Below are positions 33,065-41,803 of a stretch of 49,897 bases of DNA, piece after piece (within the stretch, counting starts at the first letter, position 1; each line of letters starts with the position of its first letter). The notes beneath the pieces were generated by a model. The model had not been told where the DNA came from, made no database searches, and saw nothing but the letters and a program-made list of their open reading frames with translations. Position numbers and translations under genes: made by a program. The stretch comes from Bacteroidota bacterium (GTDB lineage Bacteria > Bacteroidota > JABWAT01): positions 1 to 49,897 of the forward strand of contig JAIUNL010000024.1 in the NCBI GenBank assembly GCA_020161835.1, in the 5' to 3' direction.

Positions 33065-34600
33065 ATGAAAACCAACATCCCAAACTGGGAGCCCGAAAAT
33101 GAAGCCTTCTGGAATTCTACCGGAAAATCGATCGCCAGAAAAAACCTTTTCATTTCAGTTCCGGCACTTTTGGTGGCCTTTTCGACGTGGATGTTGTGGA
33201 GCATTATTACCGTTCAGATGAAAAATCTGGGATTCCCGTTTGATGATCAGCAACTTTTCAATCTTTCCGCCATTGCCGGACTTGCCGGCGCCACACTTCG
33301 GATTCCCAACGCCTTTCTGATCGCCATTTCCGGCGGAAGAAATGTGATTGCTTACACTACACAATTACTTCTGATTCCTGCGCTTGGAATTGGAATTGCT
33401 CTTCAGGATCCGAATACTTCCTATCTCACTTTTGTCATTCTTGCAGCTTTATCAGGAATCGGTGGCGGAAATTTTGCCTCCTCAATGTCAAATATTTCCT
33501 TTTTCTTTCCGAAAAAAATGCAGGGTGCCGCACTCGGTATCAATGCAGGAATAGGAAATCTGGGAGTTTCTGTCATGCAGGTTTTCGTGCCAATGGCCAT
33601 GACGGTCGGACTTTTTGGGGCTGCCGGCGGTGCCGGATATGAACTCTCAAAAAATGGAGTGGTTTCTCTGGTTTACATTCAAAATTCAGGACTGATCTGG
33701 GTGCCGGTTTTAATTGTTTTATTTTTTCTTGCCAGGGCAGGAATGAATAATCTTCCGGTTTCTGACACGAGTTCAACCTTTGTTGCTGTGATGAAAGCAA
33801 CCGGACTCATTCTGATCGGATTTATTGGTGCTTCCCTCGGTATCTGGCTGATGTTTTTTATGAAATGGAATTTATGGATTGTTCTGCCAATCACGATTCT
33901 GTTTACCCTCGGCCTCATGAGACTGATTCCCGGAAAAGTTCAGGAAAATCTAAAGAAACAGTTCGCCATTTTTTCAAACCGCCACACCTGGGTCATGACC
34001 GTTTTATACATCATGACGTTTGGTTCTTTTATCGGATATTCTGCAGCACTTCCCTTGCTCATTAAAATTGTCTTCGGTGCCCCGCTTACTGACGGAACTC
34101 CAAATCCCGATGCACCAAATCCGTTTGCTTACGCATGGTTGGGTCCATTGGTTGGATCACTGATCCGCCCGGTTGGTGGCTGGCTTTCCGATAAAGTCGG
34201 CGGCGCAAAAGTAACCTTATGGAATACGGTTGTCATGATCCTTGCCGCACTTGGAGTTGCATGGACGGTCATTCAGGCCAGACAAGGCGATTCACCGGTC
34301 GATTTTTTCATGCCGTTCCTTTTACTGTTCCTTCTTTTATTTGTAACAACCGGAATTGGCAACGGATCTACCTTCCGGATGATTCCCGTCATTTTTGAAC
34401 CTGCACAGGCAGGTCCGGTTTTAGGATGGACGTCTGCCATAGCAGCTTATGGCGCCATGATTGTTCCAAAAGTATTCGGGGAGCAGGTCAAGGCCGGAAC
34501 TCCGGAATATGCACTTTTCGGATTTACCATTTTCTACGTACTCTGTCTGGTTCTCTGCTGGTGGTTTTATGCCAGAAAAAATGCAGAAAAACCATGCTGA
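33065..34600 (+). CDS. narK: Nitrate/nitrite transporter, NarK family (first copy)
   Basis: This 511-residue MFS carrier has about twelve membrane helices. The nitrate signature region SGIGGGNFASSMSNISFFFP followed by KKMQGAALGINAGIGNLGVS is a clear NarK/NasA motif, and an arginine in TLRIPNAFLI matches the substrate-binding arginine of helix 2. It would bring nitrate into the cytoplasm, by proton symport or in exchange for nitrite, and so feed NarG. AAAGGAATAAAC precedes the ATG. It follows narI after a 279-base repeat region and may have its own promoter there, though I cannot see one. Confidence 0.93.
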   Translation: MKTNIPNWEPENEAFWNSTGKSIARKNLFISVPALLVAFSTWMLWSIITVQMKNLGFPFDDQQLFNLSAIAGLAGATLRIPNAFLIAISGGRNVIAYTTQLLLIPALGIGIALQDPNTSYLTFVILAALSGIGGGNFASSMSNISFFFPKKMQGAALGINAGIGNLGVSVMQVFVPMAMTVGLFGAAGGAGYELSKNGVVSLVYIQNSGLIWVPVLIVLFFLARAGMNNLPVSDTSSTFVAVMKATGLILIGFIGASLGIWLMFFMKWNLWIVLPITILFTLGLMRLIPGKVQENLKKQFAIFSNRHTWVMTVLYIMTFGSFIGYSAALPLLIKIVFGAPLTDGTPNPDAPNPFAYAWLGPLVGSLIRPVGGWLSDKVGGAKVTLWNTVVMILAALGVAWTVIQARQGDSPVDFFMPFLLLFLLLFVTTGIGNGSTFRMIPVIFEPAQAGPVLGWTSAIAAYGAMIVPKVFGEQVKAGTPEYALFGFTIFYVLCLVLCWWFYARKNAEKPC

Positions 34601-34604
34601 GAAT

Positions 34605-34830
34605 GGTTACGGGTCACATATTACGGGTAACAGGTTAAAGGATTAAATTCCCCTCCCCCGATAAAATCTGGATTTACAACTTATTAAGGAGGGGAAAATC
34701 TGGTCACTGAGCGGAGTCGAAGTGCCCAGATTGGGGTGGTGTCCAATCTTGGGTTTTGGGGAAACAGCCAAACCACTCCTTACCCCCCGAAAGCGTTCGG
34801 GGCAGGCTCTCCTTTAAAAAAGGAGGGGAA
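34605..34830 (+). repeat. Compound palindromic repeat region between the two narK genes
   Basis: At 34605-34636 lies the GGTTACGGGTCACATATTAC copy, which matches 162-193 at 29 of 32 positions. Between 34648 and 34830 another TTCCCCTCC...GGAGGGGAA inverted structure is seen, with copy 3 of the 23-base repeat at 34705-34727 inside it. A smaller inverted repeat CCCCGAAAGCGTTCGGGG lies near 34786-34803. The remaining 100 bases before the second NarK gene hold no gene and only a possible ribosome-binding site (AGGA near 34922). Confidence 0.7.
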
Positions 34831-34933
34831 TAGTAACAAACTAAAAATCCCTTCCGCGTCAATCCGTGGGATCTTTTAACCCGGCAAGAAAACTTGCTTG
34901 GGAGCGGGAGAAAAATCACTTCAGGAATCAGCC

Positions 34934-36508
34934 ATGACAGAAGATCCGAAAGCCATTAAAATCCTCATCATGAACACCCTCGCCTTCAGTCTGTGTTTTG
35001 CAGTCTGGATGCTCAACGGTGTTCTGGTCACCTTCCTCACCACAAACGGCGTCTATAAATGGAGTCCTCTTGAAATTGGCGTTCTCATGGCCATTCCCGT
35101 CCTGACCGGCTCACTCATCAGGTTGCCGGTTGGAATCTGGACAGACAAATACGGTGGCCGGATTGTCTATTTCTGGGTTTTAATTGCTTCTGCCATCGGA
35201 CTGGTTTACCTCCATGTCGCCCACACTTATTTTGATTTCGTAGTTGCCTCTCTCATTTTCGGACTTTCCGGAACTGCGTTTGCGGTTGGGATTGCTTACA
35301 CCTCAGTCTGGTTTTCAAAAAAACATCAGGGATTTGCTCTCGGGATTTTTGGTGCCGGAAATGCCGGTTCAGCCATTACTTTACTTGGGGCACCCAAACT
35401 GCTCAATTACTTCACGGCAAACGGAACTTACCTGGAAGGTTGGCGCTGGCTTCCGATTGTTTACGCAATCGTTATCGTACTGATGGCGATTGCCTTCTGG
35501 TTCCTGACCGAACATAAACTCACGCCTCACGGTGCGGGCAAAACCTTTTCTGAACGGATGGCTCCGCTCCGGCACATGAGAGTCTGGCGGTTTGGTGCCT
35601 ATTACTTTCTCGTTTTTGGCGGATTTGTAGGCTTGTCTCAATGGCTTGTACCCTATTATGTAAAAGGATACGGTGCTTCACTTGTTTTTGCGGGCGCACT
35701 CGCAGCTATTTTTTCCTTTCCATCCGGAGTCATCCGGGCGTTGGGCGGATGGCTTTCTGATCACTTTGGTGCAAGAAGAGTGATGTACTGGGTTTTAAGT
35801 ACCATCGGGATTTTCTGCTTTCTGCTTTTCTTTCCCCAAATGACGATTCTTTCTCCCGGAAACGGAATTACGGCTTCTGAACCCGGTAAAATCATTTCAC
35901 TTTCAGGGAAAGAAATGATTGTCGAAAACCCCAAATCAGGCAATAAAATTACTTACAAAATTTCAGGACAGGCACCCGCCGCAACCAACATGGAACTGGA
36001 TACCCAGAAGGGTGACAGCCATATCTGGCCAACTTCCACCACCTGGCAATACTGGACAGAAAGAACCGTTAATTCAAACGGCGAAAATGCTGCTTTTAAA
36101 GTTGGCGACGAAGTTAAAAAAGGGGAGTTACTTGCCAGAGGAATGACCCAGATTTATTTCCAGGCGAACATTTATATTTTCACTTTTTTCGTTTTTGTGA
36201 TCGGCATTGCCATGGGAATCGGGAAAGCTGCTGTTTACAAATACATTCCGGACTATTTTCCTGAGGATGTGGGTGTTGTTGGCGGAATGGTTGGCGTTCT
36301 CGGTGGTCTTGGCGGTTTTTTCACACCCATTATCTTCGGATGGTTACTGCAGGCAACCGGAATCTGGACGACAAGCTGGATGTTTTTCGCTTTGTTCACG
36401 TTGATTTGTCTGGTCTGGCTCCACATGGTTGTTCAGAAAATGATGAGAAGTGAAGCTCCGTTTCTGAGCCGCCGGATTGAAAATGAAACCCTGACGATCA
36501 ACAACTAA
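34934..36508 (+). CDS. NarK-like nitrate/nitrite transporter with a large extracytoplasmic insert (second copy)
   Basis: From ATG 34934 the protein has 524 residues; the frame is open from TTG 34898. Twelve MFS helices are recognisable, with TGSLIRLPVGIWTDKYGGR carrying the substrate-binding arginine of helix 2 and the MFS loop motif, and FGAGNAGSAITLLGAP in helix 5. A soluble segment of about 97 residues (about 307-403) interrupts the carrier between predicted helices 9 and 10, a loop that should face the periplasm. It contains KVGDEVKKGELLARG, similar to lipoyl or barrel-sandwich folds. The moaA gene starts at the next base after its stop. It probably exchanges nitrate or exports nitrite. 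Confidence 0.88.
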   Translation: MTEDPKAIKILIMNTLAFSLCFAVWMLNGVLVTFLTTNGVYKWSPLEIGVLMAIPVLTGSLIRLPVGIWTDKYGGRIVYFWVLIASAIGLVYLHVAHTYFDFVVASLIFGLSGTAFAVGIAYTSVWFSKKHQGFALGIFGAGNAGSAITLLGAPKLLNYFTANGTYLEGWRWLPIVYAIVIVLMAIAFWFLTEHKLTPHGAGKTFSERMAPLRHMRVWRFGAYYFLVFGGFVGLSQWLVPYYVKGYGASLVFAGALAAIFSFPSGVIRALGGWLSDHFGARRVMYWVLSTIGIFCFLLFFPQMTILSPGNGITASEPGKIISLSGKEMIVENPKSGNKITYKISGQAPAATNMELDTQKGDSHIWPTSTTWQYWTERTVNSNGENAAFKVGDEVKKGELLARGMTQIYFQANIYIFTFFVFVIGIAMGIGKAAVYKYIPDYFPEDVGVVGGMVGVLGGLGGFFTPIIFGWLLQATGIWTTSWMFFALFTLICLVWLHMVVQKMMRSEAPFLSRRIENETLTINN

Positions 36509-37495
36509 ATGTCTGCCCTTTTAACCGATCAGTTTGGCAGGGTTCACACCTATCTCAGAATCTCGCTGACCCCGGCCTGCAATTTCAGGTGTACGTATTG
36601 TATGCCGGATGGCGAAAATCCGGCTCTTTCTTCATCCCGTTTATTGTCTGCAATGGAAATCATAAAACTGGTTTCCTGGCTGGCGGATGAAGGCGTAACC
36701 AAAGTCAGATTAACCGGCGGGGAACCCACAATCCGGAAAGATCTTGTTGAAATAGTTGAAGGAATTAGCCAGATCCCGCAAATCAAACAAATCGGAATGA
36801 CAACTAACGGATTTCTTCTGGGTGAGCAGTTACCCCGGTTGGTTGATGCCGGCCTGACTTCCGTCAACATCAGTCTCGATTCACTTTCTGAACCAACTTT
36901 CCGGAAAATTTCAGGAACAAACGGCCTTTCCCGCGTTCTGGACTCCATTCATCTGGCCTTGCAAACGCCGGGAATTGAAGTAAAAATCAACTCAGTTCTT
37001 ATGCGTGGAATCAACGGAACCGAAGCACCCGATCTGGTGCGGTATTTTTTAAACCATAAAACAGAACTCCGCTTTATAGAATTTATGCCCTTTGGCGGAA
37101 ACCACTGGGAACTTTCAAAGTTTGTGTCATCCGCAGAAACCCGGCTTCTCATCAGTAACCAGTTTGAACACGAAAAAATAAACGAAGCTCATGATTCTGT
37201 TTCAGATTCTTTCCAAATCAAAAATCATCCGCTGAAAGTGGGATTCATTTCAAGTATAACCGATCATTTCTGCAGTTCCTGTTCCCGTATCCGCTTAACG
37301 GCTGACGGCAAATTCCGTTCCTGTCTGTTTGATGATGGTGAAGTTGATCTGCTCACCCCCCTGCGGAAAGGAGCAGAAAAACAGGAGATTCTTTCTCACC
37401 TTGCCGGTCATCTGATCAATAAACCGGCCAAACACGGCGGACATGATTTTTCTGTCCAAACAACTCAAAGAAGTATGACTTCCATTGGTGGGTAG
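36509..37495 (+). CDS. moaA: GTP 3',8-cyclase, molybdenum cofactor biosynthesis
   Basis: The 328-residue radical SAM enzyme converts GTP to the precursor of cyclic pyranopterin monophosphate, the first molybdopterin step. The SAM cluster cysteines are Cys24, Cys28 and Cys31 in LTPACNFRCTYCMPD, and a GGEP motif follows in VRLTGGEPTIRKDL. The second cluster site is HFCSSCSRIRLTADGKFRSC near 254-275. The C terminus ends SIGG, the GG tail needed for activity. The ATG follows the NarK stop without a gap, so the two are coupled. It supplies cofactor for NarG. Other moa genes are not in the window. Confidence 0.95.
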   Translation: MSALLTDQFGRVHTYLRISLTPACNFRCTYCMPDGENPALSSSRLLSAMEIIKLVSWLADEGVTKVRLTGGEPTIRKDLVEIVEGISQIPQIKQIGMTTNGFLLGEQLPRLVDAGLTSVNISLDSLSEPTFRKISGTNGLSRVLDSIHLALQTPGIEVKINSVLMRGINGTEAPDLVRYFLNHKTELRFIEFMPFGGNHWELSKFVSSAETRLLISNQFEHEKINEAHDSVSDSFQIKNHPLKVGFISSITDHFCSSCSRIRLTADGKFRSCLFDDGEVDLLTPLRKGAEKQEILSHLAGHLINKPAKHGGHDFSVQTTQRSMTSIGG

Positions 37496-37587
37496 CCCAA
37501 TTTCTAATCCATCTCTAATTTTTACCAATAGACAAATTACTCTTATTCATCCGATCTTGCAGATATTAATTATATCCTATATAGTCC

Positions 37588-38178
37588 ATGAATAAATTTT
37601 TTAATACTTTTTATCCTCCCCCTGAATGGCGGCCTGTTGTTCTTGTTCTGCTTGCCGGAATTGTAGGAATCGGCATGTACACACTTTACATTTCGAATGC
37701 CCTTTCTTACCTGTCAGATGACCCGAAAGCCTGTGTCAACTGCCACATCATGGCACCTCAGTATGCAACCTGGCAAACAGGGAGCCATGGCCGGGTTGCT
37801 TCCTGCAACGACTGTCACGTCCCACACGACAATGTGTTCAGAAAATATTACTTCAAAGCTCAGGATGGCCTTCGTCATGCTACAATGTTCACCCTCAGAA
37901 TGGAACCTCAGGTTATTCATGTGAAGGAAGCCGGGATTGGCGTCATCAAGGAAAACTGCATCAGATGTCACTCAACTCTTTTAGCTGATAACTTCCACAT
38001 TTCCCCAGAAAATGCAGACCGGAATTGCTGGTCGTGCCATCAGCAAACTCCGCACGGTCGGGTCAACAGTTTATCATCTGTTCCCTATACCAGAGTGCCG
38101 GTTTTCAATTCACCGGTTTCCAATCAGGTCAACACGATATTAAATCAGAAATCAAAACCAGATTCAACACTTAAGTAA
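37588..38178 (+). CDS. nrfH: Cytochrome c nitrite reductase small subunit, quinol dehydrogenase
   Basis: The 196-residue protein has an N-terminal membrane helix (VVLVLLAGIVGIGMYTLYIS). Four heme sites follow: CVNCH (Cys49/Cys52/His53), CNDCH (Cys73/Cys76), CIRCH and CWSCH. Met55 immediately after the first CxxCH is the unusual heme ligand of NrfH. It belongs to the NapC/NirT family and takes electrons from the quinol pool to NrfA. The nrfA gene begins 10 bases downstream. The 92-base space upstream separates it from moaA and probably holds a promoter, with ATATCCTATATAGTCCATG at the start. Confidence 0.95.
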   Translation: MNKFFNTFYPPPEWRPVVLVLLAGIVGIGMYTLYISNALSYLSDDPKACVNCHIMAPQYATWQTGSHGRVASCNDCHVPHDNVFRKYYFKAQDGLRHATMFTLRMEPQVIHVKEAGIGVIKENCIRCHSTLLADNFHISPENADRNCWSCHQQTPHGRVNSLSSVPYTRVPVFNSPVSNQVNTILNQKSKPDSTLK

Positions 38179-38188
38179 CGGAACTATT

Positions 38189-39688
38189 ATGAAACGAATG
38201 ATCGATCTTATTCAGCAACGTCCATGGGTGGGCTGGGTGCTTTTTCTGGGTACCGTTGCCATTGTTTTCGGCCTTTCAATTCTGGCGTCAACTATTGTTG
38301 AACGTCGGACAGAAGCCAAATTTGCCTATCTGCCAATCAAACCACTTCCCGACAATGAACCCAGAAATGAAGTCTGGGGTGAGAGTTTCCCGAGAGAATA
38401 TGAAACCTTTCTCAAAACGGCCGATACCACCTTCAAAAGCAAATTTGGTGGTGGCGCAGAACTCGATTATCTCGAAGATTCTCCGGCTCTGGTTGTCATG
38501 TGGGCCGGATATCCGTTTTCCCGTGATTACAAGCAGTCACGCGGACACTTTTACGCCATTGATGACATCCGGACGACGTTAAGAACCACTGCACCGCTTC
38601 CTGCAACCTGCTGGACGTGTAAAAGCACTGATGTTCCCCGCCTGATGGAGATGAACGGAATCGAAGAATTTTATAAAGGAAAGTGGAAAGATAAAGGTGC
38701 CGAAGTGGTGAATGCCATTGGTTGCCAGGATTGCCACGATCCCAAAACTATGAATCTCAGAATCACACGTCCGGCTTTGGTTGAAGCATTTGAGAAAATG
38801 GGAAAAGACATCAATAAAGCTTCCCATCAGGATATGAGATCACTTGTTTGCGCACAATGCCATGTTGAGTATTATTTCAAAGGTGACGGAAAATATCTGA
38901 CGTTCCCGTGGGAAAAGGGAACCGGTGTAGAAGCCATTGAAGCTTATTACGATTCGATTGCTTTTTCTGACTGGACGCATACGCTCAGCAAAACCCCGAT
39001 GATCAAGGCACAGCATCCCGATTATGAACTTTTCCAGCAAGGAATTCATGCGCAACGTGGCGTTTCCTGCGCCGATTGCCACATGCCGTACAAATCTGAA
39101 GGTGCTGTGAAATTTACTGATCACCAGATTCAATCCCCTCTGAATAATGTTTCCAATTCCTGTCAGGTTTGTCACCGTGAAAGCGAAGCTACTCTGGTTA
39201 AAAATGTTACCGACCGTCAGGATAAAATCAGAGAACTCCGGCTGATTTCTGAAAGATTGCTGGCCACGGTTCATATTGAAGCCAAAGCTGCCTGGGATGC
39301 CGGTGCAACTGAAGCCGAAATGAAACCAGCGTTAACCTTCATCCGTCACGCACAATGGAGATGGGATTATGTGGGCGCTTCCAACGGACTTGGTTTCCAT
39401 GCCCCACAGGAATCTGCACGGATTCTCGGAACTGCCATCGACAAAGCTCAGGAAGCCCGTCTTGCTATTTACCGGATTTTAGCCAAACACGGAAAAACTG
39501 ATGTGGTTGCCCTCCCTGACCTGACAACCAAAGCAAAAGCTCAGGCTTTCATTGGGTTGGATATGAAAAAACTGGAAGCCGAAAAAGCTGAGTTCATGAA
39601 AACTGTCGTTCCTGAGTGGGATAAAAAAGCCAAAGAACGGGAAGCTGCCTATCCGAAAGCAACCCCCTCTACAGGAACTGGAAACTGA
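38189..39688 (+). CDS. nrfA: Ammonia-forming cytochrome c nitrite reductase
   Basis: This 499-residue pentaheme enzyme reduces nitrite by six electrons to ammonium in the periplasm. The catalytic heme has the special CxxCK site: Cys141, Cys144 and Lys145 in CWTCK. The other four are CQDCH (179), CAQCH (221), CADCH (294) and CQVCH (325). The active site shows Tyr228/Tyr229 in CHVEYYF, His276 in AQHPDYELF and an arginine in SRGHFYAIDD. An N-terminal hydrophobic segment (GWVLFLGTVAIVFGLSILAS) is an export signal or anchor. It acts with the NrfH gene product and completes the nitrate-to-ammonium route. Confidence 0.97.
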   Translation: MKRMIDLIQQRPWVGWVLFLGTVAIVFGLSILASTIVERRTEAKFAYLPIKPLPDNEPRNEVWGESFPREYETFLKTADTTFKSKFGGGAELDYLEDSPALVVMWAGYPFSRDYKQSRGHFYAIDDIRTTLRTTAPLPATCWTCKSTDVPRLMEMNGIEEFYKGKWKDKGAEVVNAIGCQDCHDPKTMNLRITRPALVEAFEKMGKDINKASHQDMRSLVCAQCHVEYYFKGDGKYLTFPWEKGTGVEAIEAYYDSIAFSDWTHTLSKTPMIKAQHPDYELFQQGIHAQRGVSCADCHMPYKSEGAVKFTDHQIQSPLNNVSNSCQVCHRESEATLVKNVTDRQDKIRELRLISERLLATVHIEAKAAWDAGATEAEMKPALTFIRHAQWRWDYVGASNGLGFHAPQESARILGTAIDKAQEARLAIYRILAKHGKTDVVALPDLTTKAKAQAFIGLDMKKLEAEKAEFMKTVVPEWDKKAKEREAAYPKATPSTGTGN

Positions 39689-39701
39689 GATTTGCACTTG
39701 C

Positions 39702-39721
39702 GGGCGATCTGGTGGTCGCCC
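39702..39721. repeat. Inverted repeat downstream of nrfA
   Basis: GGGCGATC and GGTCGCCC flank a 4-base centre. The word resembles GGGCGA...TCGCCC repeats known between genes in many bacteria and could help to end nrfA transcription. There is no T run. The rest of the short gap to the porin gene shows an AAAAAAGGAACACC ribosome-binding region. Confidence 0.5.
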
Positions 39722-39785
39722 CTACCCAAATCATTCTAACTTCCATCTTCTTACTTCTATCTACTTCTCCAAAAAAAGGAACACC

Positions 39786-41003
39786 ATGAAAAAAGTACTC
39801 TTTGTTTCCGGACTACTACTTTCAACCGGAATTTTATTTGCCCAGGAACAACCCAATCCAATCAAATTTGGCGGATCTGTTCAGCTTCGATCAGAACTTG
39901 ACGGACGTGATTTCAAAAACGCTTCAGCACCCAACACTTTTACCACCATGAGAACCCGGCTTTCAGCAGAAAAAGGACTTGGTGCAATCGGTAAAGTGTT
40001 CCTTGAACTTCAGGATACCCGAACCTTTGGCGCAACTTCAGGTTCCACCATCAGCAATGATAAAAATATTGATGCCCATCAGGCTTTTATTTTAATTCCG
40101 CTTACCGAAGAAAATCTCACCCTTCAGGCCGGCCGGTTTGAAATGGCTTATGGAACAGAACGATTTATCGGTGCTGTAGGCTGGAGCCCGATCGGACGTG
40201 CTTTTGACGGATTCAGATTCCGTTATTCAGACGGCTGGACACTGGATGCTTTCGCTTTAAATCTGAAAGAAGTTCAATCAGTTGGTGCCCCTTTTTTACA
40301 TAAACGGGATACCGGAACCGATATTTACGGCGCCTGGTTTACCCAGAAAATCGAAAACCAACAACTTGATCTTTTCGGATATTATGAAAACTCACGACCA
40401 GTTACCAGCCCCAAACTTTACCGGTCAACTTTGGGTGCAACCCATACTTTTAAAGCAGATGCCCTGACTACGGTTTTTGAGGGAGCCTATCAGATGGGAA
40501 GCAGCGGAATGACTGAAATTGGAGCCTGGATGTTTTCAGGTTCAGTCATGGTTCCCAATCTTTTGGGTGAAAAATCATCAATGACAGCCGGTGCCGATCT
40601 GCTCTCCGGTCAGGATCCAAAAAGCAAAAAAATAACTCTTTTTGATGTGTCTTACGGTACCAACCATAAATTTTACGGCTATATGGATTATCTCTATGCA
40701 GGATTTATTCCCGATGGCGGCCTTCAGGACTTTTACCTGAAACTGAAAGCAGAAACTGAATTGTGGAATTTAACTGCCGCCTGTGACCTGCATCATTTCA
40801 ACAGTTTCGAAAAAAATGCTGCTGATCATTCAATCATTGGTCAGGAAATTGATTTAACGCTTTCCCGTCCATTGCTTCCCGGCGTTAAAACAACCTGGGG
40901 AACTTCGGTTTTTCTTCCCGGTGATGTTATGAAAGATGTCTACGGACCTAAAAATGAGGATATCGCCCTTTGGTCTTACCTGCAGGTCAATGTTAGTTTC
41001 TGA
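39786..41003 (+). CDS. Outer-membrane porin, alginate-export-like family
   Basis: The 405-residue protein has a signal peptide (VLFVSGLLLSTGILFAQ) and a beta-strand-rich mature domain ending YLQVNVSF. The pattern KFGGSVQLRSELDGRDF, then TTMRTRLSAEKGLGAIGKVF, LQAGRFEMAYGTERFIGAV and AFDGFRFRYSDGWTLDAFAL fits the Alginate_exp-like porin family. The position after nrfA suggests a channel for nitrate, nitrite or related ions into the periplasm, but the substrate is an inference. GGAAC precedes the ATG at close range. A terminator follows the stop codon and marks the end of the nitrogen cluster. Confidence 0.85.
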   Translation: MKKVLFVSGLLLSTGILFAQEQPNPIKFGGSVQLRSELDGRDFKNASAPNTFTTMRTRLSAEKGLGAIGKVFLELQDTRTFGATSGSTISNDKNIDAHQAFILIPLTEENLTLQAGRFEMAYGTERFIGAVGWSPIGRAFDGFRFRYSDGWTLDAFALNLKEVQSVGAPFLHKRDTGTDIYGAWFTQKIENQQLDLFGYYENSRPVTSPKLYRSTLGATHTFKADALTTVFEGAYQMGSSGMTEIGAWMFSGSVMVPNLLGEKSSMTAGADLLSGQDPKSKKITLFDVSYGTNHKFYGYMDYLYAGFIPDGGLQDFYLKLKAETELWNLTAACDLHHFNSFEKNAADHSIIGQEIDLTLSRPLLPGVKTTWGTSVFLPGDVMKDVYGPKNEDIALWSYLQVNVSF

Positions 41004-41028
41004 TTTCTTACTGATTTGAATTTGTCGG

Positions 41029-41063
41029 GAAAGTCCATTCTTTGAGTGGACTTTCTTATTTTT
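41029..41063 (+). terminator. Rho-independent terminator after the nitrate-to-ammonium cluster
   Basis: GAAAGTCCA (41029-41037) and TGGACTTTC (41047-41055) form a perfect 9-base stem around a 9-base loop, followed by TTATTTTTC. It lies 25 bases after the porin stop codon. Confidence 0.85.
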
Positions 41064-41221
41064 CAGCCACCCGATCACCTAGTATTTTCTTAACAATTCT
41101 GATCAGAAACCGGATAAGGTTTGAAATTCCTGTTCAATTTCATAACTTTAAGAAATAACAGATAGTGAAACGGCTCAATTTACCCGGGCCACATTTTATT
41201 CTTAAAAACAAAACGAAATTC

Positions 41222-41800
41222 ATGATCAGAAAACAGCACTTTCTTTTTCTGCTTGCTGCTCTCTTGCTTATTCTGATGATCTGGATTCCCTCCTGGCATT
41301 TTTCTCTGGGACTTACCAGTGAAACTGACAACCCGATGAAATTTCAGTTAAGAGGATATTCCCTTATTGTTGAACAGGAAATTGATTCATCAATTTTTTC
41401 ATTTGATGGACTTAAACCCTCAATCTGGTATTTAAATACTTTTGGCATTGCAATTTATATTGGTTGCCTGTTAATAACCTTTCTGCATCTCAACAGGAAA
41501 GGAAACAGAAACGAACTGCTTATTCAGAAACGCTGGGGTTATCTCTCCCTTGCCGGCGGAGCAATAACTTTTGTGTTTCTTTTCCTGCAAATACACCAGA
41601 TTCTCAGACAATTGAATACGATTCTTGGAACATCGGCCCGCTATATCGGTGAAACCACCAATGGTGATCTTTCCCTTCTTTCTCAACCTGATTCTTATGG
41701 GTTGGGCATCATGACGGGTGCAATTGTACTCAACCTTGCCGCAATCTGGTTTATTCAATCTGACATCAAAAAAATTGATTCAAGCTCCCGGCTCCGATAA
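41222..41800 (+). CDS. DUF4293-like membrane protein
   Basis: From ATG 41222 the protein has 192 residues; the frame is open from GTG 41165. Four hydrophobic segments are visible, at about 6-25, 72-92, 106-126 and 165-185. A long extracytoplasmic stretch follows the first. The start MIRKQHFLFLLAALLLILM and the four-helix layout resemble DUF4293 proteins of Bacteroidota. No catalytic motif is seen and the role is unknown. Its stop is 3 bases before the alanine-dehydrogenase-like gene, so the two are probably one transcript. ATG 41222 places the first membrane segment at the N terminus, as in the family. Confidence 0.6.
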   Translation: MIRKQHFLFLLAALLLILMIWIPSWHFSLGLTSETDNPMKFQLRGYSLIVEQEIDSSIFSFDGLKPSIWYLNTFGIAIYIGCLLITFLHLNRKGNRNELLIQKRWGYLSLAGGAITFVFLFLQIHQILRQLNTILGTSARYIGETTNGDLSLLSQPDSYGLGIMTGAIVLNLAAIWFIQSDIKKIDSSSRLR

Positions 41801-41803
41801 ATT

